NCBI GenBank assembly: GCA_018658605.1
Contig: JABHUV010000048.1
Coordinates: forward strand, 1 to 16,264
Direction of reading: 5' to 3'
Source: Planctomycetaceae bacterium
GTDB taxonomy: Bacteria; Planctomycetota; Planctomycetia; Pirellulales; Pirellulaceae
Length of the DNA stretch: 16,264 nucleotides
Every line of letters begins with the position of its first letter. The first letter of the stretch is position 1. Below, piece after piece: positions 9,801 to 16,204 of this stretch. Both the position numbers and the translations under genes were made by a program. Below the pieces are notes generated by a model. It was not told the DNA's origin, ran no database searches, and worked only from the letters and a program-made list of their open reading frames with translations.

Positions 9801-10281
9801 TGGGGACTACAGGCGGTGCCGGCGTAACGGTCGGAGCCGGCGGAACAGCCGACTGCGGTTCAGTCTGCAAAGTTGTCGTACGATTAAAAACCTCTTCGTC
9901 TTTAGCAACAATGTTTTCTAGTTGCTCAATTTCAGCTGGGTTTAACCAACCCCATTTGCTCCAGTTGCTCACGCGGCGGCGCAAGTTGCCGTAAAAACTT
10001 TCCGGTGTTAAATCGTCAGCGAAAGCAGCACCACAAGTCGAGCAAAATTGGGCCGATTTTGAACAAATCGTATTGCATTTGTCACACAACAGATCTGTCT
10101 CGCCACAGATCCGCTGCTGTTTTGACATAGTCTGTTTGCGAGTCTTGCTGACGATCACCAAGATAATAGGCACTATCCCCAACACCATAAAGCAACAACA
10201 ACCACCATCCTCAATTAAGAACTCCAATAATTCAAAAATGAACCAGTCTGCATATAAGAGAAGTAGCGTTTCTAAATTCAT
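3889..10281 (-). CDS. Giant polytopic membrane protein (~56 TM segments) with zinc-ribbon head, function unknown
   Basis: A 2130-residue protein. Residues 1-50 hold a hydrophobic segment preceded by a CCC triplet (28-30). Residues 66-83 form a zinc ribbon (C66-x2-C69 and C80-x2-C83, with extra C73). Residues about 142-197 are a proline-rich linker. From about 215 to 2115 the chain is almost continuous membrane helices; by eye I count about 56, separated by short, mostly polar loops. The first membrane stretch (ESNIKVGEFISGLLIVFGSV) recalls the DUF2157/DUF2339-like multi-helix proteins of bacteria, but no enzymatic motif stands out. The tail is acidic (AGWEDD). The start at ATG 10281 is retained because the alternative ATG 10128 lacks a ribosome site and would remove the first helix; neither start has a strong Shine-Dalgarno. 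It is monocistronic as far as visible, divergent from the TPR gene and 124 bp upstream of the aldolase gene. I do not recognise a function; transport, envelope scaffolding or polymer export are only possibilities. Confidence 0.85.
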   Translation of the reverse strand: MNLETLLLLYADWFIFELLEFLIEDGGCCCFMVLGIVPIILVIVSKTRKQTMSKQQRICGETDLLCDKCNTICSKSAQFCSTCGAAFADDLTPESFYGNLRRRVSNWSKWGWLNPAEIEQLENIVAKDEEVFNRTTTLQTEPQSAVPPAPTVTPAPPVVPTSARPGIPQAVPSSVTRIAVESTKPAAPIPPPPVPPARKLSDILRAFMDESNIKVGEFISGLLIVFGSVGLVVTLNQQFKDEIAYLPSAVFMTIVALFHLLGIYSYRKWNLASSSRVILYIANLLIPLNVLAASLNETSPNTEGMLFYLAVLIGVVGFSTMSYYSAKVLSPARFWPIILAVLGPAFFQIIIKLVMGGSATDSVMLVTGLLMAPLALVSFAILAEHRHFRKSAQVSKEDVISLLRVLSLGVFSLGACIAVLFSKVDSSEFAINLAQQLATPFIIICFMVVSSGALINRRLQDQKSLRLKMVGSWMAVTGVMGIIGGFFMAVPNINAMLITSFVAAALSYVFAKVSRLPFLAISATLCTAFAAWCLFVKLDASGIVEFTSKQLLDLFFHGYHPLILSAIAIGTLIYHHLQATADEAGDTVSDLSAASKSIVTRVMATVTSLTTFEFGFLLDHRESRSNDTSANTDNNNQKGTSAVPLANAGVFGSLLLAALGLFVAGVCSIFYLEQPATDLTLIVFATYTAGLLFATTRTDNRLISLASLGLLFVCWLKAVNTQCWPSWNNLVAIDKFGIISLGMFISSIALLVSMCILRYRRFGNLNESYRGIAYLNLIGSGMFWYVLTVIFTVSHLYLAAGVYQSSLGHSLILTVGIVVIALCYVTDWTWMFVQIQGMLTVAMAVTAAMFIRQEEFILTSMDHLRAQLIAISAGMIFWVIIRKHCQQSSLLKKFVLTDMMYVDFVVQVFASIAMYLFWLTSLIEPLHMTYVNSAILDALSANVGYSINSWDWVLWFTTLIGWAIVIPDRHRRVSSICGLLVFSALPILVGDDLIRGYVEDAGVKAQALHHFLRWGYGIFGLIIALIVCTDFVWWRRLQAMFPRFMDNQDDKSSGEEAKATWNMLRMLSLLSAALPVVFLTIVHYIHVVDLRLSSVNLHSISDQILMSGGEPIFESFPEWAFAGPLLLLMVTAWIYAIRARRDAFILLGFLFWQVAWMFFGLIGVWTDDHPANFSEVVDGAQWLLVGMALYGIVWSGLRRWVTSQQQADDVVRLDWRTELFKSGNASRWLFVFSWVSLALYMVVAVLDGFVLQHQISGSFWLERQTAFASIGSYVSLAMIGTSLLFSQASSRKEKSDSDRTWCLIVMTFNALVAHSLVSTTQFKSDYVVVSDVLFFQMLGWFFLAVGLTAAIGRLVPRWQSGLTSSQGVHQDADIRANRFFVPLNILSVLVLIAASMLLFVEQYSDWLLIGMFASITILFVMTLAVLQNVHSIVWVTSLTLITVTICYLKLLNPEGQLANSFFNDSAQVFILGRIEIVTLAVIALIIWVSSGPLRKLAGALLHPASTLSETGRSYISLAVILLALSSIFVLMTGTLISNSQSLLVGQWEWVIFLIPLSSLFIYGRDADYASWFRSVYILGIALVATLLAMWFGSSSNLGQQLQGLIVLYAIAGYLAVWGLVYRYQDVVSTAVARMGVVNVQQRLLQGRSLATHVQLVVGVIVCSCACLSTFILDPSVHMVHRYLAMTIPLLVIVGMEVLRDRTATHRRDLFSSLCLASLLIFLWADVGALGSNLAWLRRISRVFIAGSFMGGVLAVFSQQLTQQFKHWSAQIKRLQLQAIVAAGISLVVMLCVNFALRSDAQGLSHIEVWLAAASIVMLGVALIIIAIKPDHDPLALADDTRQIYVYCAELMALLLAVHLWTTRPVLFGDFTEWWPFILMGLAFVGAIASEVLRQSKIRVLSEPIYNTSFLLPAVPLLGLVLFQGDGQGLFGDYKLLFLGAALMNVMLAFFRRSFLHALLAALAGNASLWMMFVGLDFELLEHVQIWLIPPAVSVLIVAQIFQRDLKKESLSTIRYMTVSAIYLASTSEMLLKWASGTEGVLMLAVLAILSLFGIAMGMLIRIRQFVYLGIGFLILSLCGMLTKVAILGTIWVFGVIIVVGAIMMIAMMTREKYAPWIKQKLDEIAGWEDD

Positions 10282-10682
10282 GAGATTCTCGCTTAGGCTC
10301 AGGAAATATCATTGCAACATAGTTGTGGAATCGGAAATGTGATAACTGTAAAAGCAAGAATAACCTATCGAGCAAGTAAACTGCAATCAATAAAATCCGT
10401 ACATTACAAGGTGTGTTTGTACATATAACGCTACAGGCGGGATTACAGCTTAGGTAGTTTGCGTGAAATAGGGAGAAAACAAGTCAAAATCGTGCTCGTT
10501 AAAACGGTATTTTAAAAACTACTCGATGTTAAATGGTACCACCTGAACGGGTTATTCCGGTTTTAGTGAAGATTCGGGTTCTAGACGTCGAATATTGATG
10601 CATAGGGGTTTTCTATGCATTTATAGAACATCACCTACCCATTAATGCACCAACGAACATCGTCTCGGCTAAGGGGAAAGAC
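10282..10682. other. Divergent non-coding region between the giant membrane protein and TPR genes
   Basis: A 401-bp AT-rich gap between two divergent start codons. It must carry the promoters for both genes, but I see no -35/-10 pair I would defend on either strand and no GG-N10-GC sigma-54 site. It holds a perfect 8-bp inverted repeat close to the TPR gene, annotated separately. No RNA gene or credible ORF was seen. Confidence 0.6.
10598..10620 (+). promoter_or_regulatory. Perfect 8-bp inverted repeat (possible operator or leader hairpin) upstream of the TPR gene
   Basis: ATGCATAG (10598-10605) and CTATGCAT (10613-10620) are exact inverted copies around the 7-base spacer GGGTTTT. The dyad ends 62 bp before ATG 10683 and is followed by TTATAGAA, which could be a -10-like element. 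It could be a repressor site or a hairpin in the 5' untranslated leader. It has no following U-run and is AT-rich, so a terminator is unlikely. Confidence 0.4.
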
Positions 10683-11681
10683 ATGAAGGTACGACAACTT
10701 ATTCCATCAATATCAGCTTATATGTGTATCCTCTGTGTAGGATGTGCGTCGATGGATGCTGTTCAGATGAAAGAGTTCCTCAACCCTTTTCCTACTGAGT
10801 ATTCGACATCGCAGGGTCAACAACAATCAGTCAGTTCGATTACCTCAACGACAACATTACCCGCAGAATCCAACGCTGACTTACAGGTAATCCACGCAAA
10901 CCTCAAGGCTTTTGAACAACGTGATTTGGAAATTGAAAAAGGTGACACATTTCTCGCCAAAGGTGACGTCGACACAGCCATTGCTTGTTACACGGCTGCC
11001 ATTCGATTAGATCCAAAATCAATCGATGCCTTTTACAAACGAGGAACCTCTTTCTCGCTCAAAGGCAACATCGACGGAGAAATGGCGGATTACGCATATA
11101 TCCTGCAACTCGACGCAACCAACACAGCAACCTATAACCGCCGCGGCATGGCATTTGCCAACATGAACGCTTTTGATCGTGCTATCGCGAACTACAGCGA
11201 AGCGATTCGCATCAATCCTAGTTTTGCGGAAGCATACAATAACCGTGCTCTTGCTTACGCCAACCAAGGAAAGATTGAAAAATCAATCATTGACTTAACC
11301 CAAGCGATCAAAGTCGACTCGGAAAGTACTAATACATATTTTAACCGGGCTGTGATGTTCAACAATTCTGGTCAATTTGACAAGGCAATTGCAGATTACA
11401 CGGAAACGATTCGCATTGATGATCAACACGAAATGGCTTACATAAATCGCGGAGAAATTCATATCGGTCAAAAAAGATTTGCAGCAGCCGTTGCCGATTA
11501 CACTCAAGCAATCAGCATCAATTCTGAATCCGCGATAGCATACTACCAACGTGGCCTCGCACATCGTGCTCTCGGAAATGAAGACGACGCGTTATCAGAT
11601 TATTCGACAGCCATTCGTCTCAATCCAAACAAGAGCAACACCGCTAGCGTTCAGCAAGCTAGCTTTCAAGTAAAACAATAA
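10683..11681 (+). CDS. Exported seven-TPR repeat protein, probable lipoprotein
   Basis: A 332-residue protein. Residues 1-21 are a signal sequence ending CVGC; C21 could be lipidated, though Cys rather than Leu at -3 is a poor lipobox. Residues 22-80 are a Ser/Thr/Gln-rich low-complexity linker. From about 81 to 317 there are seven consecutive 34-residue tetratricopeptide repeats, each with the recognisable pattern A/F-Y-x-R-G...G-x-x-x-x-A-x-x-D-Y-x-x-A-I-x-x-x-P/S, followed by a short polar tail. TPR arrays bind peptides or partner proteins, so the product is probably an adaptor anchored at the outer face of a membrane. ATG 10683 has a good AAGGGG site seven to twelve bases upstream. The gene is divergent from the giant membrane protein gene and convergent with the transporter gene, 30 bp away. 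Partner and pathway are unknown. Confidence 0.85.
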   Translation: MKVRQLIPSISAYMCILCVGCASMDAVQMKEFLNPFPTEYSTSQGQQQSVSSITSTTTLPAESNADLQVIHANLKAFEQRDLEIEKGDTFLAKGDVDTAIACYTAAIRLDPKSIDAFYKRGTSFSLKGNIDGEMADYAYILQLDATNTATYNRRGMAFANMNAFDRAIANYSEAIRINPSFAEAYNNRALAYANQGKIEKSIIDLTQAIKVDSESTNTYFNRAVMFNNSGQFDKAIADYTETIRIDDQHEMAYINRGEIHIGQKRFAAAVADYTQAISINSESAIAYYQRGLAHRALGNEDDALSDYSTAIRLNPNKSNTASVQQASFQVKQ

Positions 11682-11696
11682 AAGCTTGCGGCGTTA

Positions 11697-11710
11697 ACCA
11701 CCCCGGTGGT
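11697..11710. terminator. Possible small bidirectional terminator hairpin between convergent genes
   Basis: ACCACC and GGTGGT form a perfect 6-bp GC-rich dyad with a 2-base centre (effectively a 5-bp stem with a 4-base loop). It sits in the 30-bp gap between the stop codons of the convergent TPR and transporter genes. There is no run of T on either side, so it is weak as an intrinsic terminator; the position is the main support. Confidence 0.3.
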
Positions 11711-11711
11711 A

Positions 11712-13949
11712 TTACATGTGCTTGCGATCAACCAGCCTTAGGATTGAGGGCAGTAGGACCATATCTCCAACAAACGCTACGACAACCGCTATGCATGCTA
11801 GTTGAGAAAACAGTTGACTGTGGGGCATGACACTCGTAGCACTGGCTGAAAACCCTGCTAATAAAATGAGAGTGCTAACCAGCAACGCGCCACCGACAGA
11901 GACAATTGAATTACGAATCGCATCGTCGACCGAAAGTCCCGACTTCCTCTCGCGTAAATAACGTACGATAAAATGAATCGTATCGTCCACTGCAATACCC
12001 AAACTGACGGTGAACAACAGGACGCTTGTCAAACGCAACGCCTGACCAGTCCACACTAAAAATGCAGCCGTAAATAACACCGGCAGTAGATTGGGAACAA
12101 GGCTCACTAATCCCATTCGCAGTGAGCGAAACAGAAACGTCAACACCACAAAAATAACCGCAGCGGCGATGGCCAACGATTTCGCTAAGTCCGTTATCAT
12201 CTTGGAAAGGTTTCTCGTCGCCACGACCGCCGAACCAGATACCGTTATTTTTATCCCCGAGTGTTGCTGCTGAACCTTGGCCAATTGCTCGCGAAACCCT
12301 ACCAGCATTTGCTGGTGAAAGTGGATGCCCTTATCACGCATCCGCGCCACCACAATCGCTCGACCAATATCCTCACGAAACCACTGTGCTTCAATTGTCT
12401 TAGGCAGCGTTAAAAGACTGCAAGAAGAGAACATCTCTCGAAAATTCACGACCGACATTGGATTATGCAAATCTGGTTCGCGATGCACCTCCGTAGTCAC
12501 TTGTTGGATCGCCGAGATTACAGGTGCTTGCTGTTTATCACCGCCGTTGTCTGACTGCCACTCGACAAGTATGATTGCGCTCAGGATCCCGCCAAATTCC
12601 GAGTCAATTTTTTGCAGCGCAACGGTACTACGACTATGGATCGGCAATGATTCATAAATGTGGCTATCGGGATACAAGCGAGTTGCGGTGACGGCTAGCA
12701 GGCTGATAAAGAGCAACGAACCCAGAAGAATCCAACGGCGATGTTGTAGTATCCAGTCAGCGTAGTGCACTCCCCAGCGTCGCATCATGTCACGTTCCCG
12801 AGGTGGCTTACCGCGATAAGCACCACCCACCCAAGCTGTACATGCTAACAATGGCACCACCAAAATCACGGCGACGAAGGTGATCAGAGTGCCTACCGCG
12901 CACGTAATCCCAAACTGCCGGATCACGTCAATTTGGCTGAATGCAAGGCTACCGAATCCAATGGCTGTGGTGATGGAGGTTCCGGCACAGGCAATGCCGA
13001 GTCGACGAACGGCGAGCCAAGACGCGCGGACGGGCTGAATTCCCCGCATCCTTGAATCACGAATATCAAATACAATGTGCACAGCATCTGTTAACCCAAT
13101 CACCACAATCAACACTGGTAATATCGTACTGATCAGATTCAATTTAACTCCCAGCAAACTCAACAAGCCCAATGACCAAAAGCCACCAGTCAACGCTCCG
13201 ACAAACGTCATCAAGGCTAATGCCCAATTTCGGAAAACACAGATTGAAACTAGACCACCAATAAGTGAACCGATCATCATGAGGTGGCGGGTATCTGTTT
13301 TGATGCTGTGAAACACTTCGACACGAACTGGGGGGATTCCCGTTAGATCAGCTACATGCGAGGTCGTCGTATTCCAATGATCGATCACGCCTAGCATCGA
13401 CCCAACACTCGTTTCATAATCACTGACGAGCAGATCCTGTCTACCCATTCGCAATATCAACAACATGTGCTTTCCATCTGCTGCTAGAAAATTCCCGGCA
13501 ACCAGCGGATGTTGATGTGCATCACGCTGAACCTGTTTCCAATCTACCGAATCCAACGCAACGGCGGGAATCAACGCTTGCGGTAATTCCTTGCACACAA
13601 TCATCTCAGGAGACAATGGCGACAGTACGCTTGTTATCAACGGTATTTGTACTAACTGTTGTTGCAGTTGACGGAGCTGCTGTATCGAGCTCGCGTTAAA
13701 AAATCCGCCCTGGCCCGCTTCGATAACAACCAAGCAATCATTTTCGTCCGGCCGAAATTGATCGAATATCTCCTCTAGCTCGTCAAAGGCCGAGTCGTTT
13801 GTGCGGAACAATCCGCGGGCTTCATTATCGAACCCAAAATCTTGATAACCGCTGGCGGCAATGACCGTTAATACAGCGACAAACACCATCAATAACCAAC
13901 GCTGTCGCTGATAAAGTGATTTTAGAGATGAATAGAAGATGGCAGACAT
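11712..13949 (-). CDS. RND superfamily (MMPL-type) membrane transporter
   Basis: A 745-residue inner-membrane protein with the classic duplicated RND layout: one helix near the N-terminus, a large extracytoplasmic domain (about 36-220), a five-helix bundle, then a second helix, a second external domain (about 430-590) and a final five-helix bundle. Each half has the expected Gly/Asp helix motif: GLTDAVHIVFD in the first and AVDDTIHFIVRY in the second. The acidic residues are where this family places its proton relay. MMPL-type proteins move lipids or hydrophobic compounds across the inner membrane; hopanoid transporters are one branch. No adaptor or outer-membrane channel gene lies adjacent. 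I prefer ATG 13949 (MSAIFYSSLKSLYQ), just before the first helix, to an in-frame TTG at 14018 giving 768 residues. An isolated GAGGAGG at 14010-14016 lies inside that extension but has no usable start codon at the right distance. Substrate unknown. Confidence 0.87.
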   Translation of the reverse strand: MSAIFYSSLKSLYQRQRWLLMVFVAVLTVIAASGYQDFGFDNEARGLFRTNDSAFDELEEIFDQFRPDENDCLVVIEAGQGGFFNASSIQQLRQLQQQLVQIPLITSVLSPLSPEMIVCKELPQALIPAVALDSVDWKQVQRDAHQHPLVAGNFLAADGKHMLLILRMGRQDLLVSDYETSVGSMLGVIDHWNTTTSHVADLTGIPPVRVEVFHSIKTDTRHLMMIGSLIGGLVSICVFRNWALALMTFVGALTGGFWSLGLLSLLGVKLNLISTILPVLIVVIGLTDAVHIVFDIRDSRMRGIQPVRASWLAVRRLGIACAGTSITTAIGFGSLAFSQIDVIRQFGITCAVGTLITFVAVILVVPLLACTAWVGGAYRGKPPRERDMMRRWGVHYADWILQHRRWILLGSLLFISLLAVTATRLYPDSHIYESLPIHSRSTVALQKIDSEFGGILSAIILVEWQSDNGGDKQQAPVISAIQQVTTEVHREPDLHNPMSVVNFREMFSSCSLLTLPKTIEAQWFREDIGRAIVVARMRDKGIHFHQQMLVGFREQLAKVQQQHSGIKITVSGSAVVATRNLSKMITDLAKSLAIAAAVIFVVLTFLFRSLRMGLVSLVPNLLPVLFTAAFLVWTGQALRLTSVLLFTVSLGIAVDDTIHFIVRYLRERKSGLSVDDAIRNSIVSVGGALLVSTLILLAGFSASATSVMPHSQLFSQLACIAVVVAFVGDMVLLPSILRLVDRKHM

Positions 13950-14025
13950 GATTCGCACAAGAGATGAAGTGATATTAGGACGCAAGTATAAACAAAAAGA
14001 AGACGATCGCCTCCTCAAACGCCGC

Positions 14026-14039
14026 TTATGTTATCATAA
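14026..14039. promoter_or_regulatory. TTATG-N4-CATAA dyad in the transporter/activator divergent region
   Basis: A perfect 5-bp inverted repeat (TTATG, TTAT, CATAA) ends 20 bp before the activator start at 14060 and lies in the 110-bp region shared with the divergent transporter gene. It overlaps -10-like AT-rich sequence on both strands. It could be an operator or simply promoter sequence; a 5-bp dyad is short enough to occur by chance. Confidence 0.25.
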
Positions 14040-14059
14040 TGACAACAGGAGCCTGTGAT

Positions 14060-15925
14060 ATGATTGATGAAATACTTGAATTGTCGATAGTTGAACCTAA
14101 TTATCCTGAACAACTATGTCAATTACTGGTCGACCAATTGGGATGCACATCATCCGCAATTCAGTCAGCGGATGGAGTACGATGGCTCGTGCTAGGACAA
14201 GCGGGCACTAAATCTTTACCTCCCGAGGATACGCTGCAGTCGGCGCTTGACGGTATTGAAATCCAGTTCACTGATGCTTGGGCCTGCATTCCCAATTCAC
14301 AACAACTTGCCACCGGCAACCAGCAGCTGGTATTGTCGCTTGAGTGTGATGACCCGCAACGAGTTGGCGCCATTATCAACGATATTCGTGATCCCTTATT
14401 CACGGCGATCAGCAGCTGGTCTCAGCATAAACAACTGACGGATCGAGCATTACGTGCTGAGACGATTCTGGCGATTGCAGCTCAGTGGCACGGCATCAAA
14501 GAGACTGACGAGTTAGTCACCGAAATTGTCAAAGCATCAACGACGTTGCTAGGCGCGGATCGCGCGAGTTTATTCTTGTGGGATCAAGACAACCATGAAC
14601 TTGTTGCTCGACCCGCGTTAGGCGTTGAGGGTGGTGAGTTACGAGTGCCCGAAGATGCCGGAGTGGTTGGTGAAGTGGTCCGTACGGGTGACTCATTGTG
14701 CGTCGACGAGATCGAGGGTGCTGGGCAAATCAATCGTGACGTTGACAGCGAATTAGATTTCGTCACGCGTAACTTAATCTGCTGCCCTCTTAAGAATGAA
14801 GCTGACGAGATCCTCGGAGCGCTGCAGGTCCTCAATAAACAAGACGGTCTTTTCACCTCGGACGATCTTTCCGTGCTGGAAGAATTAGCTAGCCATATCA
14901 TGGCGGCCCTACAGACCACACGTCAGATAGAACAGTTAATATCAAGTCGTAGTGTGATCGCGGCAGAAGCAGCTCAAGAACTTGATTTAATCGGCGATTC
15001 ACCGCAAATGGTTGCCTTGAAATCGACGATCCATCGTATTGCAGATACTGACTTATCCATTTTGATTTTAGGCGAAAATGGAACGGGCAAAGAAGTCGTC
15101 AGCCAAATGGTGCATTACCAGAGTGGTCGCAGCGAGGAACCACTGGTCGCGGTGAATTGTGCGGCATTGACCGAGACGTTATTAGAGAGCGAGTTGTTTG
15201 GTCACGTGCGGGGTGCCTTTACCGATGCGCATGAGGACCGCGTGGGGAAGTTTGAGTTAGCGACTAACGGGACTTTGCTATTGGACGAGATTGGTGACAT
15301 GAGTTTAGCAGGGCAGGCAAAATTACTACGCGTACTCGAGGCTAAGGAGGTTGTCCGAGTGGGCGGATCCACACCGATTCGCATTGACACCCGCGTAATT
15401 GCCGCCACAAATCAAGATTTAACAGAGATGGTGCGCGGCAAGACATTTCGCGAGGATTTGTTTTTTCGATTGAATGTCGTCACGCTGGAGGTACCGGCTT
15501 TACGATTACGGGGCGAGGATATTGTATTGTTAGCGGAGCATTTTTTAGGGGAGTTATCGGTTAAGGCGCGCCGCAATATACCCCGGCTCAAAGCAAGTGC
15601 TCGCAAGCGACTATTAGCCCATACTTGGCCGGGGAATGTGCGTGAGTTACGCAATGTTGTCGAGCGATTAGTTTATTTAACTGATGGTGATACGGTGGAA
15701 GCAGACGACTTAGATTTCGTGGTCGCCCCTGGCGGTAGCGGCCCTCAGGTATCCTTAGAGTTATCGTTAAACGATGCAACCCGCGAGTTTCAGATGCAGT
15801 ATATTCAATCGCAGATCAAGCGATTAGGCGGTAACATGACAGAAGTGGCCAAACATCTGGGAGTCCATCGGTCGAACTTATATCGCAAGTTGCATCAATT
15901 AGGATTCGACGTGTCTGAGGAGTAA
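14060..15925 (+). CDS. GAF-AAA+-Fis sigma-54-type transcriptional activator
   Basis: A 621-residue enhancer-binding protein that would remodel sigma-54 RNA polymerase by ATP hydrolysis. Residues 1-125 are an unrecognised N-terminal domain. Residues about 135-290 are a GAF sensor (SLFLWDQDNHELVARPALG core), followed by a short coiled linker. The AAA+ domain (about 310-545) has Walker A GENGTGKE (338-345), loop GAFTDA (385-390), Walker B LLLDE (406-410), the arginine-finger region FREDLFFR (463-470) and WPGNVREL (523-530). A Fis-type helix-turn-helix lies at 592-614. The GAFTGA loop that touches sigma-54 has Asp in place of the second Gly. I chose ATG 14060 because AGGAG lies eight bases upstream; ATG 14039 would add seven residues and lacks a site. 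No receiver domain is present, so control is probably by ligand or partner binding to the GAF domain. It is divergent from the transporter, a candidate target. Confidence 0.92.
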   Translation: MIDEILELSIVEPNYPEQLCQLLVDQLGCTSSAIQSADGVRWLVLGQAGTKSLPPEDTLQSALDGIEIQFTDAWACIPNSQQLATGNQQLVLSLECDDPQRVGAIINDIRDPLFTAISSWSQHKQLTDRALRAETILAIAAQWHGIKETDELVTEIVKASTTLLGADRASLFLWDQDNHELVARPALGVEGGELRVPEDAGVVGEVVRTGDSLCVDEIEGAGQINRDVDSELDFVTRNLICCPLKNEADEILGALQVLNKQDGLFTSDDLSVLEELASHIMAALQTTRQIEQLISSRSVIAAEAAQELDLIGDSPQMVALKSTIHRIADTDLSILILGENGTGKEVVSQMVHYQSGRSEEPLVAVNCAALTETLLESELFGHVRGAFTDAHEDRVGKFELATNGTLLLDEIGDMSLAGQAKLLRVLEAKEVVRVGGSTPIRIDTRVIAATNQDLTEMVRGKTFREDLFFRLNVVTLEVPALRLRGEDIVLLAEHFLGELSVKARRNIPRLKASARKRLLAHTWPGNVRELRNVVERLVYLTDGDTVEADDLDFVVAPGGSGPQVSLELSLNDATREFQMQYIQSQIKRLGGNMTEVAKHLGVHRSNLYRKLHQLGFDVSEE

Positions 15926-15934
15926 ATCTACCCC

Positions 15935-15963
15935 TTGGGCAGAATCGTCTAGTAGGTTACGAT
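15935..15963 (+). promoter_or_regulatory. Candidate sigma-70-like promoter for tRNA-Lys
   Basis: TTGGGC (15935-15940) and TACGAT (15958-15963) are separated by 17 bp and lie 46 bp before the tRNA. Matches to consensus are three of six and four of six. A second possibility is TTGATA (15974-15979) with TTATAT (15998-16003), spaced 18 bp, which would start transcription almost at the tRNA 5' base. Confidence 0.3.
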
Positions 15964-15975
15964 AGACCTGCGTTT

Positions 15976-16004
15976 GATATCATTGGTCGATTGACCGTTA
16001 TATC
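15976..16004. repeat. Compound inverted repeat immediately upstream of tRNA-Lys
   Basis: Outer arms GATAT (15976-15980) and ATATC (16000-16004) enclose inner arms GGTC (15985-15988) and GACC (15993-15996) around a GATT loop. The structure lies 51 bp after the activator stop and ends five bases before the tRNA. It could be a weak terminator for the activator gene, a processing structure, or a coincidence with promoter sequence. Confidence 0.35.
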
Positions 16005-16009
16005 CAAAA

Positions 16010-16082
16010 GCCCCTATAGCACAACTGGCAGAGCATCTGACTCTTAATCAGAGGGTTCTAGGTTCGAGTCCTAGTGGGGGCA
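16010..16082 (+). tRNA. trnK: tRNA-Lys (anticodon CUU)
   Basis: A 73-nt cloverleaf. The acceptor stem GCCCCTA pairs with TGGGGGC (one T-G wobble), with discriminator A at 16082 and no encoded CCA. The anticodon stem TCTGA/TCAGA encloses loop CTCTTAA, giving anticodon CTT for the lysine codon AAG. The T arm is CTAGG-TTCGAGT-CCTAG. The D arm GCAC/GAGC has an A12-A23 mismatch where GCTC/GAGC is usual, which is mildly odd but does not disrupt the fold. It is transcribed in the same direction as the upstream activator gene. tRNA 3' ends are common integration sites, relevant to the sequence that follows. Confidence 0.96.
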
Positions 16083-16141
16083 TTTGAGGCCATTTGGTCT
16101 AGATTGCAAGCAACGGCACTACGCCGCACAGGCTTGTTTTT

Positions 16142-16194
16142 CAGGGGTTTCTGCTGACCTTGCTTCGTTGGTAGTAAGGCGTTGCGACCCCCTG
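16142..16194. repeat. Nested inverted repeats downstream of tRNA-Lys
   Basis: Inner arms CCTTGCT (16158-16164) and AGTAAGG (16173-16179) pair with one G-T wobble around an 8-base loop. Outer arms CAGGGGT (16142-16148) and ACCCCCTG (16187-16194) pair with one bulged base. The whole forms a two-stage stem with an internal loop. It is not followed by a T-run. It could be a structured RNA element, a tRNA 3' trailer structure or part of an attachment region. Confidence 0.4.
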
Positions 16195-16204
16195 CTGCTT
16201 GGTG

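Noticed and set aside
13950..14018. TTG-initiated 23-codon N-terminal extension of the transporter, with GAGGAGG at 14010-14016
   Set aside because: The ribosome-like site lies inside the extension rather than before TTG 14018, no start codon lies at proper distance after it, and ATG 13949 fits the family's usual N-terminus.
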